A DNA stretch of 64,000 nt from positions 192,501 to 256,500 of the forward strand of contig NC_090177.1 of the NCBI RefSeq assembly GCF_024679245.1. The letters are read 5' to 3'. The notes below the pieces were generated by a model. It saw only the letters and a program-made list of their open reading frames with translations, searched no databases and was not told where the DNA came from. Position numbers and translations under genes: made by a program. Positions within the stretch are counted from its first letter, which is position 1. Each line of letters begins with the position of its first letter. Source of the DNA: Pseudorasbora parva. Taxonomy: Eukaryota; Chordata; Actinopteri; Cypriniformes; Gobionidae. This document shows positions 45,138-56,267 of this stretch, in pieces.

Positions 45138-48100
45138 GTGAGATCAACCAATGACTCGCTCGACTGCCGAACGACTCGCTGAAGGACTCGCTCGACCGCC
45201 CAATGACTCTCCTTTGATTGACTCGCTCGACCACCCAGTGACTCGCCGAATGACTCGCTCGACCGCACAATGACTCGCTCGACTGCCAAACCACTCGCCG
45301 AATAACTCGCTCGACCGCCCAATAACTCGCTCGGCTGCCGAACGACTCGCTGAAGAACTCGCCGAATGACTTGACCGATCAAGGACTCGCTCGACTGCCG
45401 AAGGACTCCCAGAATGACTCGCTCGGCCGCCGAAGGACTCGCTGAATGACTTGCTCAACCGTTGAATGACTCGCTCGACCGCCTATGGACTCGCTCGACT
45501 GCCGAAGGACTCACGGAATGACTCGCTCGGCCGCCGAGCGACTCGCCGAATGACTCGCTCGGCCGCCTATGGACTCGCTCGACTGCCGAAGGACTCACGG
45601 AATGACTCGCTCGGCCGCCGAAGGACTCGCTGAATGACTTGCTCAACCGTTGAATGACTCGCTCGACCACCTATGGACTCGCTCGACTGCCGAAGGACTC
45701 ACGGAATGACTCGCTCGGCCGCCGAGCGACTCGCCGAATGACTCGCTCGGCCGCCTATGGACTCGCTCGACTGCCGAAGGACTCCCAGAATGACTCGCTC
45801 GGCCGCCGAAGGACTCGCTGAATGACTTGCTCAACCGTTGAATGACTCGCTCGACCGCCTATGGACTCGCTCGACTGCCGAAGGACTCACGGAATGACTC
45901 GCTCGACTGCCGAAGGACTCACGGAATGACTCGCTCGGCCGCCGAGCGATTCGCCGAATGACTCGCTTGACTGCCAGAGGACTTGCCGAATGACTCTCGG
46001 CCATGAATGTCTCGTTCGACTGCCCAAGGACTCGCCAAATGACTTGCTCGACCGCCCAAGGAGTCGCCATTGAATGACTCGCTCGACTGCCCAAGGACTC
46101 CCCTTTGATTGACCCGCTCGACCGCTGAGCGACTCGCTCGACCGCTGAATGACTCGCTCGACTGCCCAAGGACTCCCCTTTGATTGACCCGCTCGACCGC
46201 TGAGCGACTCGCTCGACCGCTGAATGACTCGGTCGACTGCCCAAGGACTCGCCCAATGACTCGCTCGACCGCTGAACGACTCGCTCGACCGCTGAACGAC
46301 TCGCTCGACTGCCCAATGACTCGCTCGACTGCCCAATGACTCGCTCGACCGCCCAATGACTCGCTCGACCGCTGAACGACTCGCTCAACCGCCCAAGGAG
46401 TCGCCATTGATTGACCCGCTCGACCGCTGAGCGACTCGCTCGACCGCTCAATGGGCCTCATTCATGAAACACGAGCAGAACAAATGTGTGTAAATTGTTC
46501 GTAAAGCCACTCTGACGTAAATTTTCGGATTCACGAAAATGTTTGTATTTTTTAAATGTAAGTTGGTACGAAAGAAATTTACACCTGCTCCCTACCACGA
46601 GTAAATGGTGCGTAAAACATTTAACGGTCTGTTCTAATTTAGGGAAACTGATGACATTGCATTTTAATGCAGTATGTAGGGAAGGCCTACCATATTTCAA
46701 GAGTTGATTTGCCCCGTCTTTATTGTTTTGTTTGTACTGTTTAACGTTAGGCAATAGGCAGCGCTTGTCACTGTCGTTTTTTTACCAGGCCGTCCAATCA
46801 CAGTGGAGGAGGGGCGGGACAAAAACTACCCCGACCAATCATCCCACTTGTACACCAACTGAACAACAATAATAGAGACGATAGGCCGTGTGTTTTTAGC
46901 CAGCTGAAAAGGCCTCGCTGTGAGCGGTTGAGAGCGGTTTTGGCAGGCAGCGGGTTTATTTCTTCAGTTGAGACTCTTTGCTTATGATATGGAAAATCCG
47001 CGGACGGGTTACTAACTTCACAGGTAGTTTGTGTCTGTATTGATTCTATATAAAATTGCAGATACAATGTAAAGTATTTGCTTTGGCTCTTGTTTTAAAT
47101 CATTTTGTTCTGTTATTATTGCTTGTTGTCATCTGATGACGACACGCAGAATGTGGCGGTTGGTCTGTTGTATTTGCCCCGCCCCTCCTCCCCTGTGATT
47201 GGACGGCTGAGTGAAGAGTGACAGTGACGAGCGCTGCGTTTTCCTCAAAGTTGAACATTCTTCAACTATCGGCGATCAGTTAAAAAAGCTGAGCGCTCAG
47301 CGTTCTAAATAAGCGGCGCTCTCATTGAAAATGCCAACCAGCAGCGTGAAAAACCGCTTTGGTGGACACACGGCCCTACTGCTTTTTATTGCATTTCTAA
47401 ATTCAGAAATATTCTTTAGAATGAGATACTAGTAGTAACACATTACTGCCCTTGCTTTCAAGCGCCACCAGCTGGCCGTTTCCAGAAGAGCACCAGGTGT
47501 TCAGCTGGCTAAAACATGCTTTGGTGGACACACGATAATTTAATATTTATTGTTAGTCATATTAGTCTCTTCAACATTTATGCAAAATCCTGGAGCCAAA
47601 CCTGAGAAAGTCCAGAAGAGTCCACAGCATTTCTGGTCACGTCATCCGCTGTTGTAACTCATGGGCGGGGATTATGCTAATTACGAATGAGCGTGCACGC
47701 GCTTCTTATTTACACATGTTTGGAATTCACTAATATGCACACGTTTAACTAACGAATCTGTGGTATATGAAGCGTTTGTGAATCTGGAGGAGAGTTTTCG
47801 TAAAGGTCCATTTTATGCGCAAATTGCACAGAATTTGCTCATATATTTACGAAAGTTTCATGAATGAGGCCCATTGACTCGCTGAAGGACTCGCCGAACG
47901 ACTCATTCGGCCGCGGAACGACTCGCCAACGATAGCTCGATTGCTCAATGACTCGCCTTTGAATGACTCGCTCGACTGCTCAATGACTCGCTGAACCGTT
48001 TGTTCTGCTCCGCAGGCGCTGACGGCTTCCGACAAGACCCGGTTTGAGGACATGGCCAAAGTGGATAAAGTTCGCTATGACAAGGAGATGAAGGGCTACG

Positions 48101-51100
48101 TTCCGCCTAAGGGCGTGGGCAAGACGGGCAGGAAGAAGAAGGACCCGAATGCCCCCAAACGGCCACCGTACGTCCTGCGCTGAACCAGTCGCTCTCGCAC
48201 TGCTTACGTATCGTATCGCTAACGTATCGCATTGCTAACGGCTTTTCTCTGCAGGTCCGCCTTTTTCGTGTTCTGCGCGGAGTACCGGCCGACGGTGAAG
48301 AGTGAGAACCCCGGCCTGTCCATTGGGGAAACGGCCAAGAAGCTGGGAGAGCTGTGGTCCAAACAGAGCGTCAAAGACCGCGTGCCGTTCGAGCAGAAGG
48401 CCGCCAAGCTGCGCGAGAAATACGAGAAGGTGAGAAGTTACACCAGTCATAAAATACCATTTCATTTATTAATGTAATCACCGTATATCAACCTTTATTC
48501 TCTGGTTCTACTTACCTACGTCCTTTTTATTTATTTCAATTTTATTGGGTTCGGCTTAACTGCGATTTACTGCGTAAAGCGTAACTGGTTTAATCCGGAC
48601 GTAAAGCGTAACTGGTTTAATCCGGACGTGAAGCGTAACTGGTTTAATCCGGACGTAAAGCGTAACTGGTTTAATCCGGACGTGAAGCGTAACTGGTTTA
48701 ATCCGGACGTGAAGCGTAACTGGTTTAATCCGGACGTAAAGCGTAACTGGTTTAATCCGGACGTAAAGCGTAACTGGTTTAATCCGGACGTGAAGCGTAA
48801 CTGGTTTAATCCGGACGTAAAGCGTGGCCGGTTTAATCCGGACGTAAAGCGTAACTGGTTTAATCCGGACGTGAAGCGTAACTGGTTTAATCCGGACGTG
48901 AAGCGTAACTGGTTTAATCCGGACGTGAAGCGTAACTGGTTTAATCCGGACGTGAAGCGTAACTGGTTTAATCCGGACGTGAAGCGTAACTGGTTTAATC
49001 CGGACGTGAAGCGTAACTGGTTTAATCCGGACGTAAAGCGTAACTGGTTTAATCCGGACGTAAAGCGTAACTGGTTTAATCCGGGCGTAAAGCGTGGCCG
49101 GTTTAATCCGGGCGTAAAGCGTAACTGGTTTAATCCGGGCGTAAAGCGTGGCCGGTTTAATCCGGGCGTAAAGCGTGGCCGGTTTAATCCGGGCGTAAAG
49201 CGTGGCCGGTTTAATCCGGGCGTAAAGCGTGGCCGGTTTAATCCGGGCGTAAAGCGTGGCCGGTTTAATCCGGGCGTAAAGCGTGGCCGGTGACGTAAAT
49301 TTTCGGATTCACGAAAATGTTTGTATTTTTTAAATGTAAGTTGGTACGAAAGAAATTTACACCTGCTCCCTACCACGAGTAAATGGTGCGTAAAACATTT
49401 AACAGTCTGTTCTAATTTAGGGAAACTGATGACATTGCATTTTAATGCAGTATGTAGGGAAGGCCTACCATATTTCAAGAGTTGATTTGCCCCGTCTTTA
49501 TTGTTTTGTTTGTACTGTTTAACGTTAGGCAATAGGCAGCGCAGACGTTTAATCCGGACGTGAAGCGTAACTGGTTTAATCCGGACGTGAAGCGTAACTG
49601 GTTTAATCCGGACGTGAAGCGTAACTGGTTTAATCCGGACGTGAAGCGTAACTGGTTTAATCCGGACGTGAAGCGTAACTGGTTTAATCCGGACGTAAAG
49701 CGTAACTGGTTTAATCCGGACGTAAAGCGTAACTGGTTTAATCCGGGCGTAAAGCGTGGCCGGTTTAATCCGGGCGTAAAGCGTGGCCGGTTTAATCCGG
49801 GCGTAAAGCGTGGCCGGTTTAATCCGGGCGTAAAGCGTGGCCGGTTTAATCCGGGCGTAAAGCGTGGCCGGTTTAATCCGGGCGTAAAGCGTGGCCGGTT
49901 TAATCCGGACGTAAAGCGTGGCCGGTTTAATCCGGACGTGAAGCGTGGCCGGTTTAATCCGGACGTGAAGCGTAACTGGTTTAATCCGGACGTAAAGCGT
50001 AACTGGTTTAATCCGGACGTAAAGCGTAACTGGTTTAATCCGGGCGTAAAGCGTGGCCGGTTTAATCCGGGCGTAAAGCGTGGCCGGTTTAATCCGGGCG
50101 TAAAGCGTAACAGGTTTAATCCGGGCGTAAAGCGTGGCCGGTTTAATCCGGGCGTAAAGCGTGGCCGGTTTAATCCGGGCGTAAAGCGTGGCAGGTTTAA
50201 TCCGGACGTAAAGCGTGGCCGGTTTAATCCGGACGTAAAGCGTAACAGGTTTAATCCGGACGTGAAGCGTAACTGGTTTAATCCGGACGTGAAGCGTAAC
50301 TGGTTTAATCCGGACGTGAAGCGTAACTGGTTTAATCCGGACGTGAAGCGTAACTGGTTTAATCCGGACGTGAAGCGTAACTGGTTTAATCCGGACGTGA
50401 AGCGTAACTGGTTTAATCCGGACGTGAAGCGTAACTGGTTTAATCCGGGCGTAAAGCGTGGCCGGTTTAATCCGGGCGTAAAGCGTGGCAGGTTTAATCC
50501 GGACGTAAAGCGTGGCCGGTTTAATCCGGACGTAAAGCGTAACAGGTTTAATCCGGACGTAAAGCGTGGCCGGTTTAATCCGGACGTAAAGCGTAACAGG
50601 TTTAATCCGGGCGTAAAGCGTAACTGGTTTAATCCGGACGTAAAGCGTGGCCGGTTTAATCCGGACGTAAAGCGTAACTGGTTTAATCCGGACGTAAAGC
50701 GTAACTGGTTTAATCCGGACGTAAAGCGTAACTGGTTTAATCCGGACGTAAAGCGTAACTGGTTTAATCCGGACGTAAAGCGTAACTGGTTTAATCCGGA
50801 CGTAAAGCGTAACTGGTTTAATCCGGACGTAAAGCGTAACTGGTTTAATCCGGACGTAAAGCGTAACTGGTTTAATCCGGACGTAAAGCGTGGCCGGTTT
50901 AATCCGGGCGTAAAGCGTGGCAGGTTTAATCCGGACGTAAAGCGTGGCCGGTTTAATCCGGACGTAAAGCGTAACAGGTTTAATCCGGACGTAAAGCATG
51001 TCCGGTTTAATCCGGGCGTAAAGCGTGGCCGGTTTAATCCGGGCGTAAAGCGTGGCCGGTTTAATCCGGGCGTAAAGCGTGGCCGGTTTAATCCGGGCGT

Positions 51101-53876
51101 AAAGCGTGGCCGGTTTAATCCGGACGTAAAGCGTGGCCGGTTTAATCCGGACGTGAAGCGTGGCCGGTTTAATCCGGACGTGAAGCGTAACTGGTTTAAT
51201 CCGGACGTAAAGCGTAACTGGTTTAATCCGGACGTAAAGCGTAACTGGTTTAATCCGGGCGTAAAGCGTGGCCGGTTTAATCCGGGCGTAAAGCGTGGCC
51301 GGTTTAATCCGGGCGTAAAGCGTAACAGGTTTAATCCGGGCGTAAAGCGTGGCCGGTTTAATCCGGGCGTAAAGCGTGGCCGGTTTAATCCGGACGTAAA
51401 GCGTAACTGGTTTAATCCGGACGTAAAGCGTAACTGGTTTAATCCGGACGTAAAGCGTAACTGGTTTAATCCGGACGTAAAGCGTAACTGGTTTAATCCG
51501 GACGTAAAGCGTAACTGGTTTAATCCGGACGTAAAGCGTAACTGGTTTAATCCGGACGTAAAGCGTGGCCGGTTTAATCCGGGCGTAAAGCGTGGCAGGT
51601 TTAATCCGGACGTAAAGCGTGGCCGGTTTAATCCGGACGTAAAGCGTAACAGGTTTAATCCGGACGTAAAGCATGTCCGGTTTAATCCGGACGTAAAGCG
51701 TAACAGGTTTAATCCGGGCGTAAAGCGTAACAGGTTTAATCCGGGCGTAAAGCGTAACAGGTTTAATCCGGGCGTAAAGCGTAACTGGTTTAATCCGGAC
51801 GTAAAGCGTAACTGGTTTAATCCGGGCGTAAAGCGTAACTGGTTTAATCCGGGCGTAAAGCGTAACTGGTTTAATCCGGACGTAAAGCGTAACTGGTTTA
51901 ATCCGGGCGTAAAGCGTAACTGGTTTAATCCGGACGTAAAGCGTAACTGGTTTAATCCGGACGTAAAGCGTAACTGGTTTAATCCGAGGCGTAAAGCGTG
52001 GCCGGTTTAATCCGGGCGTAAAGCGTGGCCGGTTTAATCCGGGCGTAAAGCGTGGCCGGTTTAATCCGGGCGTAAAGCGTGGCCGGTTTAATCCGGGCGT
52101 AAAGCGTGGCCGGTTTAATCCGGGCGTAAAGCGTGGCCGGTTTAATCCGGGCGTAAAGCGTGGCCGGTTTAATCCGGGCGTAAAGCGTGGCCGGTTTAAT
52201 CCGGGCGTAAAGCGTGGCCGGTTTAATCCGGGGCGTAAAGCGTAACAGGTTTAATCCGGCCGTAAAGCATGTCCGGTTTAATCCGGGCGTAAAGCGTGGC
52301 CGGTTTAATCCGGGCGTAAAGCGTAACAGGTTTAATCCGGGCGTAAAGCGTGGCCGGTTTAATCCGGGGCGTAAAGCGTGGCCGGTTTAATCCGGGCGTA
52401 AAGCGTAACAGGTTTAATCCGGGCGTAAAGCGTGGCCGGTTTAATCTGGGCGTAAAGCGTAACAGGTTTAATCCGGGCGTAAAGCGTGGCCGGTTTAATC
52501 CGGGCGTAAAGCGTAACAGGTTTAATCCGGGCGTAAAGCGTGGCCGGTTTAATCTGGGCGTAAAGCGTAACAGGTTTAATCCGGGCGTAAAGCGTGGCCG
52601 GTTTAATCCGGGGCGTAAAGCGTAACAGGTTTAATCCGGCCGTAAAGCATGTCCGGTTTAATCCGGGCGTAAAGCGTGGCCGGTTTAATCCGGGCGTAAA
52701 GCGTAACAGGTTTAATCCGGGCGTAAAGCGTGGCCGGTTTAATCCGGGCGTAAAGCGTAACAGGTTTAATCCGGGCGTAAAGCGTAACAGGTTTAATCCG
52801 GGCGTAAAGCGTAACAGGTTTAATCCGGGCGTAAAGCGTAACAGGTTTAATCCGGGCGTAAAGCGTAACAGGTTTAATCCGGGCGTAAAGCGTAACAGGT
52901 TTAATCCGGGCGTAAAGCGTGGCCGGTTTAATCCGGACGTAAAGCGTGGCCGGTTTAATCCGGACGTAAAGCGTGGCCGGTTTAATCCGGACGTAAAGCA
53001 TGTCTGGTTTAATCCGGGCGTAAAGCGTAACAGGTTTAATCCGGACGTAAAGCGTAACTGGTTTAATACGGGGCGTAAAGCGTAACAGGTTTAATCCGGA
53101 CGTAAAGCGTAACAGGTTTAATCCGGCCGTAAAAGCGTGGCCGGTTTAATCTGGGCGTAAAGCGTAACAGGTTTAATCCGGCCGTAAAAGCGTGGCCGGT
53201 TTAATCTGGGCGTAAAGCGTAACAGGTTTAATCCGGCCGTAAAAGCGTGGCCGGTTTAATCTGGGCGTAAAGCGTGTCCGGTTTAAGCGTGTTCCTGCCA
53301 CGCTTTACGCCCAGATTAAACCGGCCACGCTTTACGCCCAGATTAAACCGGCCACGCTTTACGCCCAGATTAAACCGGCCACGCTTTACGCCCAGATTAA
53401 ACCAAAACATGTACACGTTTAGCAGTGGAATCCTATAATTTGTATAAAGTACTTTTTAAATATTTTTATATATATAAAGTAGATATTGCATTGATATATA
53501 TCAAAATTAGGTTGCATTTAAATGCATTCAATGATTCGGGATTACATTTTTGTATTAATATATAGCATGTTTATTTTGTTTTTTAAATATTTGGCGTAAA
53601 GTGTGTATTCAAAATATTTATCTTGTGAATTATGTTGGATATGATGCAGTATAATGTTTGTTTAATGATGTGGGTGTGTCTAGTGTCTGACCTCTCTGTG
53701 ATTGGCAGGATGTGGCGTCGTACCGCGCAGGGGGCGGAGTTTCTAAAAAGGCTCCGGGTCGACCGACGGGCTCGGCTAAGAAAGTTCAACCTGAGGCTGA
53801 TGATGATGACGATGATGATGAAGAAGAGGAGGATGAGGAAGATGAAGATGAGGAGGATGATGATGATGATGAGTAG
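44988..53876 (+). CDS. hmgb3: High-mobility-group box protein, HMGB3-like, four coding exons, complete
   Basis: HMGB proteins are abundant nuclear, non-sequence-specific DNA-bending proteins. Exons 44988-45137, 48016-48167, 48255-48429 and 53709-53876 join in phase to 214 codons plus stop. Box A (about residues 9-79) contains [20 protein letters not shown] and [15 protein letters not shown]. Box B (about 95-163) contains [20 protein letters not shown] and [15 protein letters not shown]. The tail is an uninterrupted Asp/Glu run of about 25 residues. PEVPVNF in box A favours HMGB3, while GYVPPKG and GRPTGS also occur in HMGB2, so the paralogue call is less sure than the family. Met replaces the usual Glu before RWK in box A. 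Introns 2 and 4 are almost entirely minisatellite. Confidence 0.95.
45138..46450. repeat. Compound minisatellite in hmgb intron 2 (GACTCGCTCGACCGCC units)
   Basis: Modules such as TGACTCGCTCGACCGCC, GGACTCGCCGAA and TGACTTGCTCAACCGTTGAA alternate. Longer blocks (CTATGGACTCGCTCGACTGC to ACTCACGGAATGACTCGCTC) recur at about 45485, 45570, 45670, 45755 and 45860. The array starts within about 20 bp of the exon 1 donor. Confidence 0.96.
46451..47874. mobile_element. Inverted-repeat DNA element splitting the intron 2 minisatellite
   Basis: A perfect 20-bp terminal inverted repeat, ATGGGCCTCATTCATGAAAC, lies at 46451-46470 and inverted at 47855-47874. Length is 1,424 bp with no transposase. The minisatellite resumes directly on each side. 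The target duplication is unclear because the flanks (TCA / TGA) themselves extend the palindrome. The family is unassigned. Confidence 0.88.
47875..48002. repeat. Remainder of the intron 2 minisatellite, up to the exon 2 acceptor
   Basis: GACTCGCTGAAGGACTCGCC units continue from the far side of the inserted element and end with ACTCGCTGAACCG, about 15 bp from the splice acceptor. Confidence 0.93.
48016..48167 (+). CDS. hmgb3: hmgb coding exon 2: end of box A and linker
   Basis: Acceptor TTCTGCTCCGCAG|GCGCTG and donor GGCCACC|GTACGT, phase 2. It encodes [33 protein letters not shown] and [13 protein letters not shown]. Confidence 0.97.
48255..48429 (+). CDS. hmgb3: hmgb coding exon 3: box B
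   Basis: Acceptor GCTTTTCTCTGCAG|GTCCGC and donor GAGAAG|GTGAGA. It encodes [37 protein letters not shown] and [16 protein letters not shown]. The intron before it is only 87 bp. Confidence 0.97.
48570..53292. repeat. 27-bp minisatellite array in hmgb intron 4, about 4.7 kb
   Basis: Roughly 165 units of GACGTAAAGCGTAACTGG plus TTTAATCCG. Variants are AACTGG / GGCCGG / AACAGG, GGACG / GGGCG and GTAAAG / GTGAAG. Blocks repeat: the rare GCATGTCCGG unit occurs at 50996 and 51671, exactly 25 units apart, and again at 52267 and 52647. The unit is a multiple of three without in-frame stops, which gives long open frames on both strands. Confidence 0.98.
49291..49542 (+). repeat. 252-bp copied fragment of the intron 2 element inside the 27-bp array
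   Basis: It is identical to 46513-46764 except one base (A at 49404 against G at 46626), with no gaps and in the same orientation. The element's terminal repeats are not included, so it did not arrive by transposition. The left junction lies next to a GACGTAAA also present in the array unit. Confidence 0.97.
53293..53405 (-). repeat. Inverted units at the end of the 27-bp array
   Basis: About four units run in the opposite orientation (CACGCTTTACGCCCAGATTA). A perfect 28-bp inverted repeat links 53249-53276 and 53299-53326 with a 22-bp spacer, a potential hairpin. Confidence 0.95.
53411..53460 (+). repeat. Degenerate second copy of the hmgb 3' UTR end, inside intron 4
   Basis: GTACACGTTTAGCAGTGGAA...AAGTACTTTTT resembles GTACACGTCTAGCGGTGGAT...AAGTGCTTTTT at 54033-54075, just before the poly(A) signal. 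The copy lacks AATAAA. Confidence 0.75.
53709..53876 (+). CDS. hmgb3: hmgb coding exon 4: end of box B, basic linker, acidic tail, stop
   Basis: Acceptor TCTGTGATTGGCAG|GATGTG. It encodes [18 protein letters not shown] and [12 protein letters not shown], then a run of Asp and Glu to TAG at 53874-53876. The tail is coded by GAT/GAG/GAA repeats, so its length is probably variable. Confidence 0.96.
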   Translation, partial: DVASYRAGGGVSKKAPGRPTGSAKKVQPEADDDDDDDEEEEDEEDEDEEDDDDDE

Positions 53877-54080
53877 TAGTGTGGTGAAGAAGAGGAGGAT
53901 GAAGAGTAGAGTGTGTTTGTGTGTAATGCAGCATCACTGCTGGGGTTTATTTTGTGTTTTTCCATCATGTACATGTTTAACGACTCGAGCAATAACGCAA
54001 GTGATTTCTTCTTAGATTTCGTTTTATTTTTGTACACGTCTAGCGGTGGATCCTAAAATGTGTAGAAGTGCTTTTTTTAT

Positions 54081-54086
54081 AATAAA
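54081..54086 (+). terminator. hmgb3: Poly(A) signal AATAAA of hmgb
   Basis: AATAAA lies 205 bp after the stop codon, followed by a T/GT-rich stretch (GACGGTTTGTGTTCTCTGTT), as expected for 3' end formation. Confidence 0.8.
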
Positions 54087-55100
54087 TTTTTAAAGACTTT
54101 GACGGTTTGTGTTCTCTGTTCTTGATTAAAGGTGCCCTAGAATGAGTTGAATCAATATGTTAAATTGTTCTCTGATATCTACATAGAGGGTGTGTGGCTT
54201 ATTTAAGGGCAAACATCGTCCAGAATCAGTTTTACGGGTCCATTTACAGCACTATGAATTGTTCCTAGGATGTAATGCTCTGTTTTTGCCTTATTTGGAA
54301 GGGTCATGAATATTAATGTTGAGCTCTGCTCTGATTGGCTTATTTCAGCAGCTCACAGCAGTTCAGCGAAGCGGCTCGTGAGTCCTGACAGAACACAGAC
54401 CGACTGAACGACACTTTAAGCAGAACATCTCAAATGGAGACGGAGATATTGCAGCTTACTTGTTTAGTGGTGTTTTCAGGTCATCCGCGCACAAGAAAGA
54501 GCTCGGGTTCATGCGGTTGCCAGATTTCAGTAATTGAAAACCCCCAAACAGAGCTTTTCTTTGAAAAGAAACCCGTATGCATCCGGTGTTATACCTAAAC
54601 AGGTCCAATCTGGCAACCATATACACAAGCTCTCTCTTGTGCGCCAGTGACCTGAAAATACCAATAAACAAGTAAGCTGCATTTGATCAATCTCCATTTG
54701 AGACGTTCTGCTTAAAGTGTGCATCAGTCTACATTTTAGACTTGTCGTCTTTCGTCAGCGATATTGCACGTTTATATAACGTTAGTCACAATGTAGGCTA
54801 ACGTTGCGCAGTGACTGTGATGTAGCCTAATCTGAAATACAAATAGGCAAAAACATCAGAGGAAACACCATACTTCAGTTCTCAAGAATATAAATATAGA
54901 ACTTATATTTTTACTAAATGAATAGCCTTGTCAAATGACTGTCGTTTTAACTTATATGGTGGAGAAGGTGACGTTTGCTAGAAGGATCGAGTGAACAATC
55001 TGTAAGCAACGTCTCTACGGTTGTATTTTGTAATATAAAGTAATATTCCCCTTTGTCGTCAGACACACTATTTAGTTTGGTATTGTTACTGTACTAGCAT
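54087..55100. other. Intergenic; one TTAA-type element end, no gene
   Basis: TTAA at 54126 is followed by AGGTGCCCTAGAATGAGTTG, which looks like the end of a common fish TTAA element. I found no matching right end. Two blocks near 54470-54540 and 54590-54680 are roughly inverted (TCATCCGCGCACAAGAAAGA against CTCTCTTGTGCGCCAGTGAC). No exon was recognised. Confidence 0.6.
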
Positions 55101-56267
55101 CAGGGATGTAGTGGAGGCTAAACGCCGTTTACGCACCTCCCAAAATTTGGAAATACCGTTTATCCACCTCTAAATTGAGTTTATCCACCGGTTCCTAAGA
55201 CATTTTAAATTATGTCGTTTTAGTTTCATATTGTTCATGTTCACTGGTTGTTTGTTGTTCAGTTAGACGAAGTCTTTCATATTGCGCTGCAACTGTCAGT
55301 GAGAGTAGTGGGAAGTTCGGATCATTTTACTGACTCGGATCTTTGAGTCTCGTTCAGCCAAATGAACCAATCTTTACTCTTTCCGTCTCTATGGGACTGA
55401 CAGGAAGAACAAAAGGCTCGGATCTCACCGGTCGATTCAGGATCAGAACGATCAGAACCCATATGTTGCGTAATGCGCACGCGCGGTCAACACAAAATGA
55501 ACGAATCACTGTCTGAGTCAACTCGGTAGTCCCGAGTCATATTAGAGATTCGTTCAAAATGAACAAATCATTTATGAACGACACACAACCAAGATTCAAA
55601 AAAGGATCCGGCAATTTTCAAAATGACATAATTGTCCATTTGTAGTACATTTAATCAGCTTGTGACACTTTTCAATCACTTCAGGTGGACAAAGAGGCAC
55701 TCTGGACATTGTGATATTAATTATTCACAGGCGGCTGGTTTAATGTAGAGAGCGTGTCGAAACCCTGTCATAAAGCTGTAAGGATGGTGTGTTTGGTGTT
55801 CAAATGGAAAAATTTTGGTTTTATTGTTTTTATAGTTTAGCAAAATCGTCTGTTAATGTCGGCAGCCATTAGGCTACACTTGTGGAAACTACAGTCCAGC
55901 TTATATTGTCTTTCTGTTAATTACAGAAACAGAGTTTTCTTTAAATTAAAATATGTGGCACCAAATTCATCCTTCTGTCGTTGATCTGCACCCGCCTCGT
56001 TAGCAATTGGCAAAAACTAATCGACAACTATTTTGATAATCGATTAGTCGGCTTGAGTAATTTAAGACAAAAGTAACATTCTTTGATTTCAGCTTGTTTA
56101 ATGTGAATATTTTCTCATATGTGCTCGTATTAGCCACCTCGTATTAGTACGAGTTGCCGTGAGATCGGGCTGCATACACCGGTCGGCAGTGACCCACCTC
56201 ACCCTGACCACGATGCGGTCACCCAGAATATACTTTACCCACCTCTTTTTTTACCACTACACCTCTG
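55101..56267. mobile_element. hAT element (CAGGGATGTAGTGG ends)
   Basis: The ends CAGGGATGTAGTGG and CCACTACACCTCTG are inverted repeats flanked by the exact duplication ACTAGCAT at 55093-55100 and 56268-56275. Length is 1,167 bp. No transposase frame was seen. Confidence 0.92.

Noticed and set aside
44915..46461. Ser/Arg-rich frames ([11 protein letters not shown]) on the minus strand, resembling SR-type proteins
   Set aside because: They are produced by the intron 2 minisatellite. Three frames give similar products and none has a domain.
48567..51674. A 1,035-codon open frame on the minus strand over the 27-bp array
   Set aside because: The unit is 27 bp and lacks stops in this frame, so any long array gives an open frame. 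It even runs through the copied non-coding fragment at 49291-49542. There is no sequence diversity like that of a protein and it lies in an hmgb intron.
49560..52010. An 816-codon plus-strand frame of nine-residue repeats (VKRNWFNPD)
   Set aside because: It is the same array read on the other strand. Open frames on both strands over the same units are the signature of a repeat artefact.
53786..54037. Poly-Ser frame on the minus strand
   Set aside because: It is the antisense of the hmgb acidic-tail codons (GAT/GAG).
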